Shown: positions 47,224-57,296 of the stretch, one piece after another
How positions within the stretch are numbered: the first letter of the stretch is position 1
Layout of the letters: each line of letters opens with the position of its first letter
Assembly: GCF_001590795.1 (NCBI RefSeq)
Contig: NZ_JXDL01000001.1
Span: forward strand, 2,755,937-2,819,936
Direction: 5' to 3'
Source of the DNA: Bradyrhizobium sp. AT1
GTDB taxonomy: Bacteria > Pseudomonadota > Alphaproteobacteria > Rhizobiales > Xanthobacteraceae
Length of the DNA stretch: 64,000 bases
Position numbers and translations under genes: made by a program
The notes under the pieces: generated by a model
Seen by the model: the letters and a program-made list of their open reading frames with translations, nothing else
Told to the model about the DNA's origin: nothing
Database searches by the model: none

Positions 47224-50200
47224 TCATTGCAGGAGCGGGGTCCGCAAGTCGAGGGTCAGCGGGAACTCATTTGTGCGTTCCTCGGGCGGCGGCTGGACCG
47301 GCCCCGGCGTATGGCCGTGGTCCTGGAAGCGCGCCAGCCGCCGCGCCTCGGCCTCGTAGGTGTTGACCGGCTTGGTGTCGTAGCTTCGCCCGCCCGGATG
47401 GGCGACGTGATAGACGCAGCCGCCGAGCGAGCGGCCGTTCCAGGTATCGATGAGGTCAAAGGTCAGCGGCGCATGGACCGGGATGCTCGGGTGCAGGCCG
47501 GAGGCCGGTTGCCAGGCCTTGAAGCGGACGCCGGCCACGGCTTCGGCCGAGCGGCCAGTGGAAGTCATCGGCAGGCGGCGGCCGTTGCAGGTGACGATGT
47601 GGCGGCCCTCGACGAAGCCCTCGGCCTTGACCTGGAGCCGTTCGACCGAGGAGTCGACATAGCGCACCGTGCCGCCGGCCGAGCCCTCCTCGCCCAGCAC
47701 GTGCCAGGGCTCCAGCGCCTGACGCAGCTCCAGCGTGACGCCGCCATGGTGGACGCGGCCGAAGGCGGGAAAGCGGAATTCGAGTTGGGCCAGATACCAT
47801 TCCGGTTCGAAGGGGTAACCGAACGCCTTGAGCTCGCCGAGCACGTCCAGAAAATCTTCCCAGATGAAATGCGGCAGCATGAAGCGGTCGTGCAGCGCAG
47901 TGCCCCAGCGCACGAACTTGCCGGCCTGCGGCTCGCGCCACATCTTCGCGATCAGCGCCCGGATCAACAGCTGTTGCGCCAGCGACATGCGCGGGTCCGG
48001 CGGCATTTCGAGCGCGCGGAATTCGACGAGGCCGAGCCGGCCCGTCGGCCCCTCCGGCGAATAGAGCTTGTCGATGCAGATCTCGGCGCGATGGGTGTTG
48101 CCGGTGATGTCGACGAGCAGATGCCGGAACAGCCGGTCCACAAGCCACAGCGGCGTCTGGTAGCCCGGCGGCGGCACGTGCGAGAGCGCGATCTCGAGCT
48201 CGTAGATGCTGTCGTGGCGGGCTTCGTCGATGCGCGGCGCCTGGCTGGTCGGGCCGATGAACAGGCCGGAGAAGAAATAGGACAGCGAGGGATGCCGCTG
48301 CCAATACAGCACGAGGCTCTTGAGCAGATCCGGCCGGCGCAGGAACGGCGAATCCTGCGGGCTCGAGCCGCCGATCACGACGTGATTGCCGCCGCCGGTG
48401 CCGGTGTGGCGGCCGTCGACCAGGAAACGGTTGGCGCCGAGGCGAACCTTGCCGGCGTCCTCATAGAGGCCGGTGGTGATGTCGACCGCCTCGCGCCAGC
48501 TCCTGGCCGGCTGAATGTTGATCTCGATGACCCCAGGGTCGGGCGTCACCTTGATGACGTCGATGCGCGGATCGAACGGCGGCGGATAGCCCTCGACATG
48601 GACGGGGAGCTGCATCTCCTCGGCGGTGGCTTCGAGCACCGTGACCAGCTCGAGATAATCCTCGATGCGCTCGACCGGCGGCATGAAGGCGCAGAGCACG
48701 TCGTCACGGACCTCGATCGACAGCGCAGTACGCACCGGGACGGAGGTGTTGAGATTTTCAGGGGCGGCCCGGGGCGGCGATTCCGGGCGCGCGGGAAGCG
48801 TGAACACCGGCAGCTTGCCGCGCGCCTCCATCGGGTCCTGTTCGACGATGTAGGGATATTGGTTCGGCGGGACGTGGCCGAGCGAGCCGAGCGGCAAACG
48901 CAAACCGAGCGGTGAATCGCCGGGCATCAGGAACAGATGATTGCGCCGAAGAGCCCAGCGCTCGCTGCGCCAGCGCGGCGGCGCGTTCCAGCGCTGCACC
49001 GGCAGCACGAAGCCGCGCGGCGTATTGAGGCCCTCGTCGAACACGCGCGCCATGCGCGCGCGCGCTTCCGGATCGGCCAATTTGGAATCGGTGGGATCGA
49101 CGTTGACGGGAAGCTCGGCTTCCTTCTGGAGCCAGTAGGCAGTGTCCTCGTAAGCCGGGATGATGTAGCCGGGATCGAGCCCGAGCCGTGCCACCGTGCC
49201 CTCCATGAAGGCCTCGGCATCCCTAGTCTCGGCGCGCCGCGGATTCTCGATCCTGGCGATGAGATCGGCGTTCTTCCAGATCGGCACGCCGTCCTTGCGC
49301 CAGTACAGGCCGAAGGCCCAGCGCGGCAGGCTCTCGCCGGGATACCATTTGCCCTGGCCGTAATGCAGCAGGCCGCCGGGCGCGAAGCGATCGCGCAGGC
49401 GGCGGATCAGATCGTCGCCAAGCGCGCGCTTGGTCGGGCCGACGGCTTCGGTATTCCACTCCGCCGCTTCGAGATCGTCGACCGAGACGAAGGTCGGCTC
49501 GCCGCCCATGGTGAGCCGCACGTCGGCGCTCGCGAGATCGCCATCGACCTGCTCGCCGAGATCGTTGAGCCGCGCCCAGGATTCGTCCGAGAACGGTTTT
49601 GTGATGCGCGGCGCCTCGCGGATGCGCTTGACGCTCATGTCGAAAGAGAACTCGACCTCTGCAAAGCCGGCGCCGCCGGAGATCGGCGCCGCCGAGCGAT
49701 AATGCGGCGTGGCGGCGACCGGGATGTGCCCCTCGCCCGCCAGCATGCCGGAGGTCGCATCGAACCCGATCCATCCCGCGCCGGGCAGATAGACCTCGGC
49801 CCAGGCGTGCAAATCGGTGAAGTCGTTCTCGACCTCAGGTGGTCCCTCGATCGGATCGATATCGGGACGGATCTGGATCAGGTAGCCGGACACGAAACGC
49901 GCGGCGAGCCCGAGATGACGCAGCGTCTGGATCAGCAGCCAGGCGGAGTCGCGGCACGATCCGGCGCCGGAGGAGAGCGTCTCCTCCGGAGTCTGCACGC
50001 CCGGCTCCATGCGGATGATGTAACGGACGTGCTTCTGAAGCTCGCGATTGAGGTCGACCAGGAAGTTGACGGTGTTCGGCGCTTCATGCGGGATCGTGTC
50101 GAGAAATTTCGCGAACAGACGATCGGGCTTGACGGTCTCGAGATACGGCGCGAGTTCCGTCTTCAGGTCCTTCGGGTACTCGAATGGGAAGCTGTCGGCA

Positions 50201-50493
50201 TAGGGCTCGACGAAGAAGTCGAACGGATTGACCACCGTCATCTGCGCGGTGAAGTCGACCTCGATCTTCAATTCGGTCGTCTTCTCCGGGAAGACGTAGC
50301 GGGCGAGCCAGTTGCCTTGCGGATCCTGCTGCCAGTTCACGAAATGGTTGGATGGCGTGACCTTGAGCGAATAGCTCAGGATCGGCGTGCGCGTATGCGG
50401 CGCCGGCCGCAGCCGGATGGTCTGCGGGCCCAGGTCGATCGGACGGTCGTATTTGTAGTGCGTAACGTGATGCAATGCGACGTAGATCGACAC
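47224..50493 (-). CDS. Large transglutaminase-like protein with DUF2126 domain
   Basis: 1089 residues. The N-terminal transglutaminase beta domain and core (about 1-300) have catalytic C180 (GAGSCRDS), H229 (DLHAWAEVY) and D245 (GFDATSG). A long C-terminal DUF2126 region, a predicted glutamine-synthetase-like carboxylate-amine ligase fold, covers about 300-1089. The start is the GTG at 50493 ([15 protein letters not shown]), a typical opening; the frame runs further upstream without a good start. First gene of the operon, so its promoter lies in the repeat-containing region upstream. Confidence 0.85.
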   Translation of the reverse strand: MSIYVALHHVTHYKYDRPIDLGPQTIRLRPAPHTRTPILSYSLKVTPSNHFVNWQQDPQGNWLARYVFPEKTTELKIEVDFTAQMTVVNPFDFFVEPYADSFPFEYPKDLKTELAPYLETVKPDRLFAKFLDTIPHEAPNTVNFLVDLNRELQKHVRYIIRMEPGVQTPEETLSSGAGSCRDSAWLLIQTLRHLGLAARFVSGYLIQIRPDIDPIEGPPEVENDFTDLHAWAEVYLPGAGWIGFDATSGMLAGEGHIPVAATPHYRSAAPISGGAGFAEVEFSFDMSVKRIREAPRITKPFSDESWARLNDLGEQVDGDLASADVRLTMGGEPTFVSVDDLEAAEWNTEAVGPTKRALGDDLIRRLRDRFAPGGLLHYGQGKWYPGESLPRWAFGLYWRKDGVPIWKNADLIARIENPRRAETRDAEAFMEGTVARLGLDPGYIIPAYEDTAYWLQKEAELPVNVDPTDSKLADPEARARMARVFDEGLNTPRGFVLPVQRWNAPPRWRSERWALRRNHLFLMPGDSPLGLRLPLGSLGHVPPNQYPYIVEQDPMEARGKLPVFTLPARPESPPRAAPENLNTSVPVRTALSIEVRDDVLCAFMPPVERIEDYLELVTVLEATAEEMQLPVHVEGYPPPFDPRIDVIKVTPDPGVIEINIQPARSWREAVDITTGLYEDAGKVRLGANRFLVDGRHTGTGGGNHVVIGGSSPQDSPFLRRPDLLKSLVLYWQRHPSLSYFFSGLFIGPTSQAPRIDEARHDSIYELEIALSHVPPPGYQTPLWLVDRLFRHLLVDITGNTHRAEICIDKLYSPEGPTGRLGLVEFRALEMPPDPRMSLAQQLLIRALIAKMWREPQAGKFVRWGTALHDRFMLPHFIWEDFLDVLGELKAFGYPFEPEWYLAQLEFRFPAFGRVHHGGVTLELRQALEPWHVLGEEGSAGGTVRYVDSSVERLQVKAEGFVEGRHIVTCNGRRLPMTSTGRSAEAVAGVRFKAWQPASGLHPSIPVHAPLTFDLIDTWNGRSLGGCVYHVAHPGGRSYDTKPVNTYEAEARRLARFQDHGHTPGPVQPPPEERTNEFPLTLDLRTPLLQ

Positions 50494-50629
50494 GGGGTGC
50501 GGTGCTCCAGCAGCTTTTTTGAGCAGAACACCTGATGTGGGTGCAATCAAGCACTAACAACGGGCAGAGGGTGCCTAGGGAAGGTGCGGGCGAGTGTTTG
50601 TGGCGAGTTTTGCGCGTGCAGCGCTGTCT

Positions 50630-50768
50630 CCCCTCTCCCCTTGTGGCTCGCCGCACAGCGGCGAGACGGGTGAGGGTTCTCTCGGCGAACTCAACTGGAA
50701 TTGGACGCGCGGAGAGATACCCCTCATCCGGCGCTTCGCGCCACCTTCTCCCACAAGGGGAGAAGGAA
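50630..50768. repeat. Palindromic intergenic repeat
   Basis: Arms TCTCCCCTTGTGG (50634-50646) and CCACAAGGGGAGA (50751-50763) are perfect inverses enclosing about 104 bases with smaller hairpins such as CGCCGCACAGCGGCG. This 'CTCCCCTTGTGG' palindrome type is widespread in my recollection of rhizobial genomes. It occupies the gap between the large transglutaminase start and the chemoreceptor stop. Confidence 0.65.
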
Positions 50769-50794
50769 AGGCAGCGTGCGATCGACGAAAGGGC

Positions 50795-52099
50795 CTACGC
50801 CGCCGAGGTCAGCCGCTGCAGGAACTGCGTCACCTCGCGGCGGAGTGTCTCGACTTCGCCGTGGACGCGTTCGGAGGCGCTGTTGACGCGGCTCGCGACG
50901 CGGCCGGTGTCGGCGGCGGCTTCGCTGATGCCTGACACGTTGGAGGAGACCTGCGAGGTGCCGGCGGAGGCTTCGTGAACGTTGCGGGCGATCTCGCGTG
51001 TCGCGGAGCCCTGCTGCTCGATCGAGGCTGCAATGCTCGCGGTGATGCCGTCGATCTCGGCGATGGTCTGTGCGATGGCCTCGACCGCCGCGACCGAATT
51101 GGTCGTCGATTGCTGCATCTCGCCGACCTTGGCGCTGATCTCCTCGGTCGCCTTCGCGGTCTGGTTGGCGAGGCTCTTGACCTCGGAGGCCACCACCGCG
51201 AAGCCGCGGCCGGCATCGCCGGCCCGCGCCGCCTCGATCGTGGCGTTGAGCGCCAAGAGGTTGGTCTGCGAAGCGATCTCGCTGATCAGCTTGACGACGT
51301 CGCCGATCCGCAACGCCGCCTCGGCAAGGCTGCGAATCTCGCTGCCGGCACGATTGGCCTCGTTGACGGCGCGCCCGGTACTCGTGGTCGAGCCCGCCAC
51401 CTGGCGGCTGATCTCCGCGATCGAGGATGCGAGCTGCTCCGCCGCGCTCGCCACCGTCGCGACGTTGCTCGAGGCCTGATCGGACGCGCTGCGCATGCCG
51501 GAGGTCTGGCGGTTGGTCATCTCCGCCGCCGCCGCCATCTGGCCGGCGTCGGATTCGAGATCCGTGGCGGCGTTCATGAGACTGCCCGCGACTTCGTCGA
51601 GATGCGTGCCGAATTGCTGTGCGAGGCCCGCGATCTCGACCACGCGGCGGCCGAGGCTGTCGGTGCCGGCATTGATGACGGTTGCCGAGCGGCGGAACGA
51701 GCCCGGCAATCCGCGCGCGAGGATCTTGCGGAAATACTTGCCGCGGCTGGCATAGTCCATCGACGCCGAAGCTTCGCGAACGAATGCATCGGTGATGTCG
51801 AGCATGTCGTTGACCGACTTCTGGATGGCGCCGATCCGCCCGGCCTGCCGCTCGCTCAGGATCCGCGCTTCGAGATCGCCGCGCGCCGCCTTGCGGCAGA
51901 CATCGGCAACCTCATCGACGGCCACCGCCGTGCGATGCTGGCTCCAGAGGCCGTAGCCGAGCAGCACGATCGTCGCACCGAGCAAAGCCGTGCCGGCGAT
52001 GCCGGTCACACCGAAAGCTGAGAGAACGAAAGCAACGGTGGCAACAACACACGCGAGCGCGGTCGCTCCCTGCGCCTTAGAGAGAGAGCACAAATTCAT
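50795..52099 (-). CDS. Methyl-accepting chemotaxis protein without its own sensor (Aer-like signalling half)
   Basis: 434 residues from the ATG at 52099. Two close hydrophobic helices form a membrane hairpin near the N-terminus (about 13-48) with no periplasmic domain, then HAMP-like helices and an MCP signalling domain with the tip [20 protein letters not shown]. This layout matches Aer receptors minus the PAS domain. It overlaps the PAS gene by 23 bases (or 35 from an in-frame GTG). No C-terminal CheR-binding pentapeptide was seen. Confidence 0.85.
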   Translation of the reverse strand: MNLCSLSKAQGATALACVVATVAFVLSAFGVTGIAGTALLGATIVLLGYGLWSQHRTAVAVDEVADVCRKAARGDLEARILSERQAGRIGAIQKSVNDMLDITDAFVREASASMDYASRGKYFRKILARGLPGSFRRSATVINAGTDSLGRRVVEIAGLAQQFGTHLDEVAGSLMNAATDLESDAGQMAAAAEMTNRQTSGMRSASDQASSNVATVASAAEQLASSIAEISRQVAGSTTSTGRAVNEANRAGSEIRSLAEAALRIGDVVKLISEIASQTNLLALNATIEAARAGDAGRGFAVVASEVKSLANQTAKATEEISAKVGEMQQSTTNSVAAVEAIAQTIAEIDGITASIAASIEQQGSATREIARNVHEASAGTSQVSSNVSGISEAAADTGRVASRVNSASERVHGEVETLRREVTQFLQRLTSAA

Positions 52100-52595
52100 C
52101 GTAACCGACACCGTTTTGCTTGAGCAGTGCGACCATCACGTCGAAGCTCGCACGCATGCCCTCCTTGGCATTGGCGTGCCGCGCCTCTTCCGCGCAGAGC
52201 GCCTTGTAGATCGGCTTGATTTTCTCGACCGGCGCCGGATCGGGCCTGCGTCGATTGGAATGATAGCCGATGATGTTGCCGCGATCGTCCAGCGTCGGGG
52301 TGACATGGGCGAACACCCAATAATGGCTGCCGTCGCCGGCGAGGTTGACGACGTAGGCGAAGATCTCCTGCTTGGCCTGGAGCGTGTCCCACAGCAGCTT
52401 GAAGACGCAGCGTGGCATGTCGGGATGGCGGATCAGGCTGTGGGGCGCGCCCATCAGCTGCTTCCAGGGATATTTCGCCATGCGGAGAAAGACGTCGTTG
52501 GCGTAAGTGATGCGGCCTTTGAGATCGGTCTTCGATACGATCAGCTCCTCCTCACCGAGGAGATTTTCCACCCCAGTGGGACGTATCGCTTGCAT
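52077..52595 (-). CDS. Aer-type PAS-domain protein
   Basis: 172 residues. The PAS domain (about 20-118) has the Aer hallmark LIRHPDMP and [14 protein letters not shown], followed by a helical tail (about 119-172) with no membrane segment. Aer PAS domains bind FAD and sense redox state or energy. It overlaps the MCP gene that would supply the signalling half, so the two together look like an Aer receptor encoded in two pieces. ATG at 52595 with AGGGA upstream; a TTG at 52613 is an alternative start. The 227 bases upstream, to the uxaA stop, show nothing else. Confidence 0.85.
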   Translation of the reverse strand: MQAIRPTGVENLLGEEELIVSKTDLKGRITYANDVFLRMAKYPWKQLMGAPHSLIRHPDMPRCVFKLLWDTLQAKQEIFAYVVNLAGDGSHYWVFAHVTPTLDDRGNIIGYHSNRRRPDPAPVEKIKPIYKALCAEEARHANAKEGMRASFDVMVALLKQNGVGYDEFVLSL

Positions 52596-52822
52596 CGTCT
52601 GATCCCTAAACAAAGGCCGGCGCCACCACGCCGTGGAGCCGCATCACCCCCTTGTCTACGGCAACAGTAGTTAATCAGGTGTAAGTTTGGGAACCTCGGG
52701 GCGAGATACGTGCCTCCGTATCATTACTTAGCGAGAGACCGTTGCAGCCGGCGCAACCACACGCATCGTCTATCACTTGATTCAATTGCGACTGCGTTGC
52801 GATTGCACCGTCCCCCGCGCCA

Positions 52823-54346
52823 CTACATCGTCGCGCCGAGCACCCAGGGCGCGAATTCGGCGCCGCCGAAATCGAAACTCTCGCTCTTGGTCGGCTGGCC
52901 CGAAGCGGTCTTCAGGATCAGATCGAAGATGCGCTGACCGCACTCTTCGACGCTCTCCTCGCCTTCGAGGATGGTGCCGCAATTGACGTCCATGTCCTCT
53001 TCCATGCGCTTGTACATGGCCGTGTTGGTGGCGAGCTTGATCGAGGGCGCGGGCTTGCAGCCGAACACGCTGCCGCGGCCCGTGGTGAAGCAGACGAGAT
53101 TGGCACCGCCCGCCACCTGGCCGGTCGCGGCGACTGGGTCGTAGCCGGGCGTGTCCATGAACACGAACCCCTTCTTGGTGACGGGCTCGGCGTAACGCAG
53201 CACCTCGACGAGATTGGTGGTGCCGGCCTTCGCCATCGCGCCGAGCGACTTCTCCAGAATGGTGGTGAGGCCGCCTGCCTTGTTGCCAGGGCTCGGATTG
53301 GCGTTCATCTCGGCGCCTTCACGCGCGGTGTATTCGTCCCACCAGCGCATCAGGTCGACCAGCTTCTCGCCGACCTCGCGGCTGACGGCGCGGCGTGTGA
53401 GCAGATGCTCGGCGCCGTAGGTTTCCGGGGTCTCGGAGAGAATGACGGTGCCGCCGTGGCGCACGATGAGATCGCTGGCGGCACCAAGCGCGGGGTTGGC
53501 GGACACGCCGGAATAGCCGTCGGAGCCGCCGCATTGCAGGGCGACCGTGAGCTCGCTCGCCGGCACGGTTTCGCGCCTGACCTTGTTGGAATCTGCCAGC
53601 GCCTCGCGCACGAAGGCGATGCCGGCTTCGACGGTCTTGCGGGTGCCGCCGACCTCCTGGATGTCCATCGCGCGCAGGCGGCCGGCGAGCTTCTGCTCCT
53701 CCATCAGCCCGCCGATCTGGTTCACCTCGCAGCCGAGGCCGAGCACGATGACGTGCGAGAAATTGACGTGCCGCGCATAGCCGCCGAGCGTGCGGCGAAG
53801 CAGCGCCAGCGGCTCGTTCTGCGTCATGCCGCAGCCGGTCTTGTGGGTCAGCGCGACCACGCCGTCGACATTGGGGAAATCGGCGAGTGGATTATCGCCG
53901 GTGAAAGGATTCTTCTTGAAGACGTCGGCGACGAGGCTTGCGACATGGGCGCTGCAATTTACCGAGGTGAGGATGCCGATATAGTTGCGCGTGGCGACGC
54001 GGCCGTCCGGGCGGCGAATGCCTTCGAAGGTCGCCGGCAGGTCGAAATTCGGCGTCGGCTTGACGTCGGCGCAATAGGCGTAGTCCTTGGAAAAATCGCC
54101 CATGCCGATGTTCTGCACGTGCACGTGCTGGCCCGGCGCGATCGGGATCGTCGCAAAGCCGATGATCTGGCCATAGCGGATCACGGGCTCGCCCACCGCG
54201 ATCGGCTTGATCGCGACCTTGTGGCCGGAGGGAATGCGCTCGACCGTGGTCACGCCCTCGGCCACCAATGTCCCCGGCGGCAGGCTGGCGCGCGCGATCA
54301 GCACGCCATCATCGGGATGCAGGCGGATGACGGGGCTGATGGTCAT
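52823..54346 (-). CDS. UxaA-family altronate/galactarate dehydratase
   Basis: 507-residue full-length UxaA-type sugar-acid dehydratase. The N-terminal SAF-like domain (about 1-90) precedes the iron-dependent catalytic domain with THKTGCGMTQ, LGLGCEVNQ and LQCGGSDGYSGVSANPALG. D-altronate or D-galactarate is the usual substrate; which applies here is unclear. GGAG precedes the ATG. It lies downstream of the HpaI-type aldolase gene on the same strand. UxaA-type dehydratases and HpcH/HpaI aldolases are joined in sugar-acid pathways, so the aldolase may serve this enzyme rather than the hpa genes. Confidence 0.87.
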   Translation of the reverse strand: MTISPVIRLHPDDGVLIARASLPPGTLVAEGVTTVERIPSGHKVAIKPIAVGEPVIRYGQIIGFATIPIAPGQHVHVQNIGMGDFSKDYAYCADVKPTPNFDLPATFEGIRRPDGRVATRNYIGILTSVNCSAHVASLVADVFKKNPFTGDNPLADFPNVDGVVALTHKTGCGMTQNEPLALLRRTLGGYARHVNFSHVIVLGLGCEVNQIGGLMEEQKLAGRLRAMDIQEVGGTRKTVEAGIAFVREALADSNKVRRETVPASELTVALQCGGSDGYSGVSANPALGAASDLIVRHGGTVILSETPETYGAEHLLTRRAVSREVGEKLVDLMRWWDEYTAREGAEMNANPSPGNKAGGLTTILEKSLGAMAKAGTTNLVEVLRYAEPVTKKGFVFMDTPGYDPVAATGQVAGGANLVCFTTGRGSVFGCKPAPSIKLATNTAMYKRMEEDMDVNCGTILEGEESVEECGQRIFDLILKTASGQPTKSESFDFGGAEFAPWVLGATM

Positions 54347-54372
54347 GGGAGGTCTCCTTGGGTCTTGCTTCA

Positions 54373-54512
54373 CCTCTCCCCGTTCTTACGGGGAGAGGTC
54401 GGATCGCGCAGCGATCCGGGTGAGGGGCAAGCCGCGCGTTCGATCGTTAATGTAGTGCGTGTTGAGAGAGGCCCCTCACCCTAACCCTCTCCCCGTTAGA
54501 ACGGGGAGAGGG
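54373..54512. repeat. Pair of inverted hairpin repeats
   Basis: Two strong hairpins: CCTCTCCCCG...CGGGGAGAGG at 54373-54398 and CCCTCTCCCC...GGGGAGAGGG at 54485-54512. The larger units around them (ending GGTGAGGGGC and beginning GCCCCTCACC) are inverted relative to each other, so the whole 140 bases can form a cruciform. They lie between the dehydratase and aldolase genes and may end or stabilise the transcript. Confidence 0.7.
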
Positions 54513-54524
54513 AAAAGAGAGGGC

Positions 54525-55301
54525 TCAAGCCTTGCCGCCGGAATCCTTGCGGGTCGCGTTGACCTGCATCTTGGCGTAGGTCGTCATGAGGCCGACCTCG
54601 TTCGACAGCGTCACCAGCTTGAAGCCCATGTTGATGGCGCGCGCCGCGCCCTCGGCGCCGCTGCAATGGATGCCCGGGTTGAGGCCGCGCTTGCCGCACT
54701 CCTTGATGATCTTCTCGTAGATCGCGAGGATCTCGGGCTCGCTGCGGTCGAGCTTGGGTTCGAGGCCGTAGGAGAAGCCGAGATCGGACGGGCCGATATA
54801 GACGCCGTCGATGCCCTCGACATCGAGGATCGCTTCCATGTTCTCGACCGCGGTCTTGGTCTCCATCATCGGCAGCAGGATGGTGTCGGCATTCGCGGTC
54901 TTCTGATAGGAGCCGGCGGTGCCGTACATGCCGGCGCGGATCGGGCCGTTGGAGCGGACGCCCTGCGGCGGATACTTCGAATAGGAGACCAGGTTCCTGG
55001 CTTCCTGCGGCGTGTTGACCATCGGGCAGATCACGCCATAGGCGCCGCCGTCGAGCACCTTGCCGATGATGCCGGGCTCGTTCCAGGGCACGCGGACCAT
55101 CGGGGTGACCGGATGCTTGTCCATGGCCTGGAAGCATTGGACCATCGACAGATAGTCCTGCACGCCGTGCTGCATGTCGACGGTGACGCTGTCGAAGCCG
55201 CATTGCGCGATCATCTCGGCCGAGAAGCCGGAGGGTATCGCGAGCCACGCATTGACCACGGCCTTGCCCGACTTCCAGATCTCTTTGACTTTGTTCGCCA
55301 C
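54525..55301 (-). CDS. HpcH/HpaI-family aldolase
   Basis: 258 residues starting at GTG. Class II pyruvate aldolase with the family's catalytic/metal residues: H45 (DMQHG), R70 (PMVRVPW), E147 (PMMETKTA) and D173 (GPSDLGFS). HpaI cleaves 4-hydroxy-2-oxo-heptanedioate to pyruvate and succinate semialdehyde, the last step of the homoprotocatechuate pathway encoded next door. The sugar-acid aldolase role (with the UxaA gene behind it) is equally possible from its position on the opposite strand to the hpa operon. Confidence 0.82.
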   Translation of the reverse strand: MANKVKEIWKSGKAVVNAWLAIPSGFSAEMIAQCGFDSVTVDMQHGVQDYLSMVQCFQAMDKHPVTPMVRVPWNEPGIIGKVLDGGAYGVICPMVNTPQEARNLVSYSKYPPQGVRSNGPIRAGMYGTAGSYQKTANADTILLPMMETKTAVENMEAILDVEGIDGVYIGPSDLGFSYGLEPKLDRSEPEILAIYEKIIKECGKRGLNPGIHCSGAEGAARAINMGFKLVTLSNEVGLMTTYAKMQVNATRKDSGGKA

Positions 55302-55416
55302 GTTGCCTTTCCTTCCCTGTTGCTCTCACTCGCCGCGGATCGGGTTGGGCCGCACTTTGAGCGAAAAAAAGCGTGAATGTCCATGGCTCTCGCCGCGCGC
55401 GCACGCATATCTGGGT

Positions 55417-55947
55417 TCATCCCTCCGCGAGGGTGTCATCCACGTTTCCGAGCCCGGCGAGGCTCTGTTCGAGCTCACCCAGCATCTCCTGCAATTCGGC
55501 GAGCTTGCGTGCGCCAAAGCGCCGCGTGATCTCGGCATAGATCGCCTCGGAATTCGGCGCCACCGAGGCCATCAGCTTCACCCCCTCTTTCGAGATCGAG
55601 ACCATGCTGCGGCGCTGGTCCGCTTTCGCTGTCCTGCGCTCGATCAGGTTGCGCGCCTCGAGATCGCGCAGGATGCGCGACAGGCTCGGTCCAAGCAGGA
55701 ACGCGGTGCGCGCCAGTTCCGTGACCTCGATCGCCTCGATCGCTGCCAGCGCGCGCAGGATGCGCCATTGCTGCTCGGTCAAGCCGTGCTCGCGCAGCGA
55801 GGGACGAAACTGCCGCATCACCGCTTCGCGGGCCCGCAGCAGCGACATCGGCAGCGAGCGCGAGAAATCGCGCATCGGTACCTGCCTTGCGGCAGATCCT
55901 GCGGCCGGCGCGGTTGCGTTGGCGGCATCAGCGGGTTTCTTCGTCAT
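55417..55947 (-). CDS. hpaR: MarR-family regulator HpaR
   Basis: 176 residues. Winged helix-turn-helix MarR protein of the homoprotocatechuate regulator type (SLPMSLLRAREAVMRQFRP, LTEQQWRILRAL, ...DQRRSMVSISKEG). In E. coli, HpaR represses the meta-cleavage operon until an aromatic acid binds. Divergent from hpaH; a perfect palindrome in between is a likely operator. The N-terminal 25 residues are Ala/Lys-rich and probably flexible. Confidence 0.88.
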   Translation of the reverse strand: MTKKPADAANATAPAAGSAARQVPMRDFSRSLPMSLLRAREAVMRQFRPSLREHGLTEQQWRILRALAAIEAIEVTELARTAFLLGPSLSRILRDLEARNLIERRTAKADQRRSMVSISKEGVKLMASVAPNSEAIYAEITRRFGARKLAELQEMLGELEQSLAGLGNVDDTLAEG

Positions 55948-56012
55948 GACGCCCTTTCAAGCCGCAAAACGTTTGCAGTGCAGCAAGCCGAAATTGTGTT
56001 TGACGCATTCAC

Positions 56013-56024
56013 TTAACATGTTAA
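56013..56024. promoter_or_regulatory. Candidate HpaR operator
   Basis: TTAACATGTTAA is a perfect 12-base palindrome in the 111-base hpaR/hpaH divergent region, 35 bases before the hpaH start. It is AT-rich against the local background and has the form of a MarR-family operator. Confidence 0.55.
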
Positions 56025-56058
56025 ATATCTCCCGGCACCCCAGTTTGTAAGATCACAA

Positions 56059-56865
56059 ATGGCGCTTTCCAACGACGATATCCAAGCTTGCGCGCGGCGT
56101 CTGCACCAGGCGGAGAAGACCCGCACGCAGATCCGGCAGCTCTCGCAGGATTTCCCCGGCATCACCATTGCCGATGCCTACGCGATTCAGAAGGCCTGGG
56201 TCGACGTCAAGATCGCCGAGGGACGCATCGTTAGGGGCCACAAGATCGGCCTGACCTCGAAGGCGATGCAGAGCGCGCTCGATATCAATGAGCCGGATTC
56301 CGGCGTGCTGCTCGACGACATGTTCTTCGCCGATGGCGGGCTGGTGCCGACCGAGCGTTTCATCGCGACGCGTGTCGAGGCCGAGCTTGCCTTCGTCATG
56401 AGCAAGCGCCTTTCAGGGCCCGACTGCACGCTGTTCGACGTCCTCAACGCCACCGACTTCGTGGTGCCGGCGCTGGAGATTTTGGATACGCGGATCGAGC
56501 GCGTCGATGCCACGACCAAGGCGACCCGCAAGATTTTCGACACCATCGCCGACAACGCCGCCAATGCCGGCATCGTGCTCGGCGGCCGGCCGATCCGTCC
56601 GCTCGATGCAGATCTGCGCTGGATCGGCGCGCTGTGCTTCAAGAACGGTCAGCTCGAAGAGACCGGCCTCGCCGCCGGCGTGCTCAATCATCCCGCCACT
56701 GCCGTTGCCTGGCTCGCCAACAAGATCGCACCGCTCGGCCTTGCGCTCGAACCGGGACAGGTCGTGCTCGCGGGCTCTTTCATCCGTCCGATCGAGACCC
56801 GCAAGGGCGACACAATTCAGGCCGACTATGGCGCCTACGGCTCGGTGAGCTGCTACTTCGCGTAA
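56059..56865 (+). CDS. hpaH: 2-oxo-hept-4-ene-1,7-dioate hydratase HpaH
   Basis: 268-residue hydratase of the FAH-related fold that adds water to the dienoate in homoprotocatechuate degradation. Family segments: RGHKIGLTSKAMQ, SGVLLDDMFF, VEAELAFVM and TGLAAGVLNHPATAVAWLANK. First gene of the hpaH-F-E-D-G run on the plus strand, controlled from the hpaR intergenic region. Weak ribosome site, but no other ATG fits. Confidence 0.92.
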   Translation: MALSNDDIQACARRLHQAEKTRTQIRQLSQDFPGITIADAYAIQKAWVDVKIAEGRIVRGHKIGLTSKAMQSALDINEPDSGVLLDDMFFADGGLVPTERFIATRVEAELAFVMSKRLSGPDCTLFDVLNATDFVVPALEILDTRIERVDATTKATRKIFDTIADNAANAGIVLGGRPIRPLDADLRWIGALCFKNGQLEETGLAAGVLNHPATAVAWLANKIAPLGLALEPGQVVLAGSFIRPIETRKGDTIQADYGAYGSVSCYFA

Positions 56866-56897
56866 AGCAACAAGACGACACAGGGAGTGAAACCGCG

Positions 56898-57296
56898 ATG
56901 CCGCATTTCACGATCGAATATTCGGCCAATCTCGACAGCCGTCTCGACATGAAGCTGGTGTGCGAGGTCGTGCGCAAGGCGGCGGTCGAGACCGGCATCT
57001 TCCCGCTCGGCGGCATCCGCGTGCGCGCCATCCGCTGCGAGGACTATGCGATCGCGGACGCACGCAACGACTACGGCTTCCTCGACATGGTGCTACGCAT
57101 CGGCGAAGGCCGCGATCTGCCCACCCGCCAAAAAGCCGGCGAGTACGTCTTCCAGGCACTCTCGAAGCATCTCGATCCCGTCTTCGCCGCCAGCAAGTTC
57201 GCCTTGTCGTTCGACATGCAGATCAACGACAAGGACACCAGCTGGAAGCGCAACAACATCCACGACGCCCTCAAAGCGGAAGCCACCCATGGATAA
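56898..57296 (+). CDS. hpaF: 5-carboxymethyl-2-hydroxymuconate isomerase HpaF
   Basis: 132 residues, tautomerase-type. The catalytic proline follows the initiator (MPHFTIEYSANL), so the start is fixed at 56898, 32 bases after hpaH. It isomerises the ring-cleavage product after oxidation. It overlaps hpaE by 8 bases. Confidence 0.92.
   Translation: MPHFTIEYSANLDSRLDMKLVCEVVRKAAVETGIFPLGGIRVRAIRCEDYAIADARNDYGFLDMVLRIGEGRDLPTRQKAGEYVFQALSKHLDPVFAASKFALSFDMQINDKDTSWKRNNIHDALKAEATHG

Noticed and set aside
44710..50535. Several 500-650-residue plus-strand frames opposite the transglutaminase/ATP-grasp operon
   Set aside because: All are His/Arg/Asp-rich shadows of catalytic genes on the minus strand; no starts with ribosome sites.
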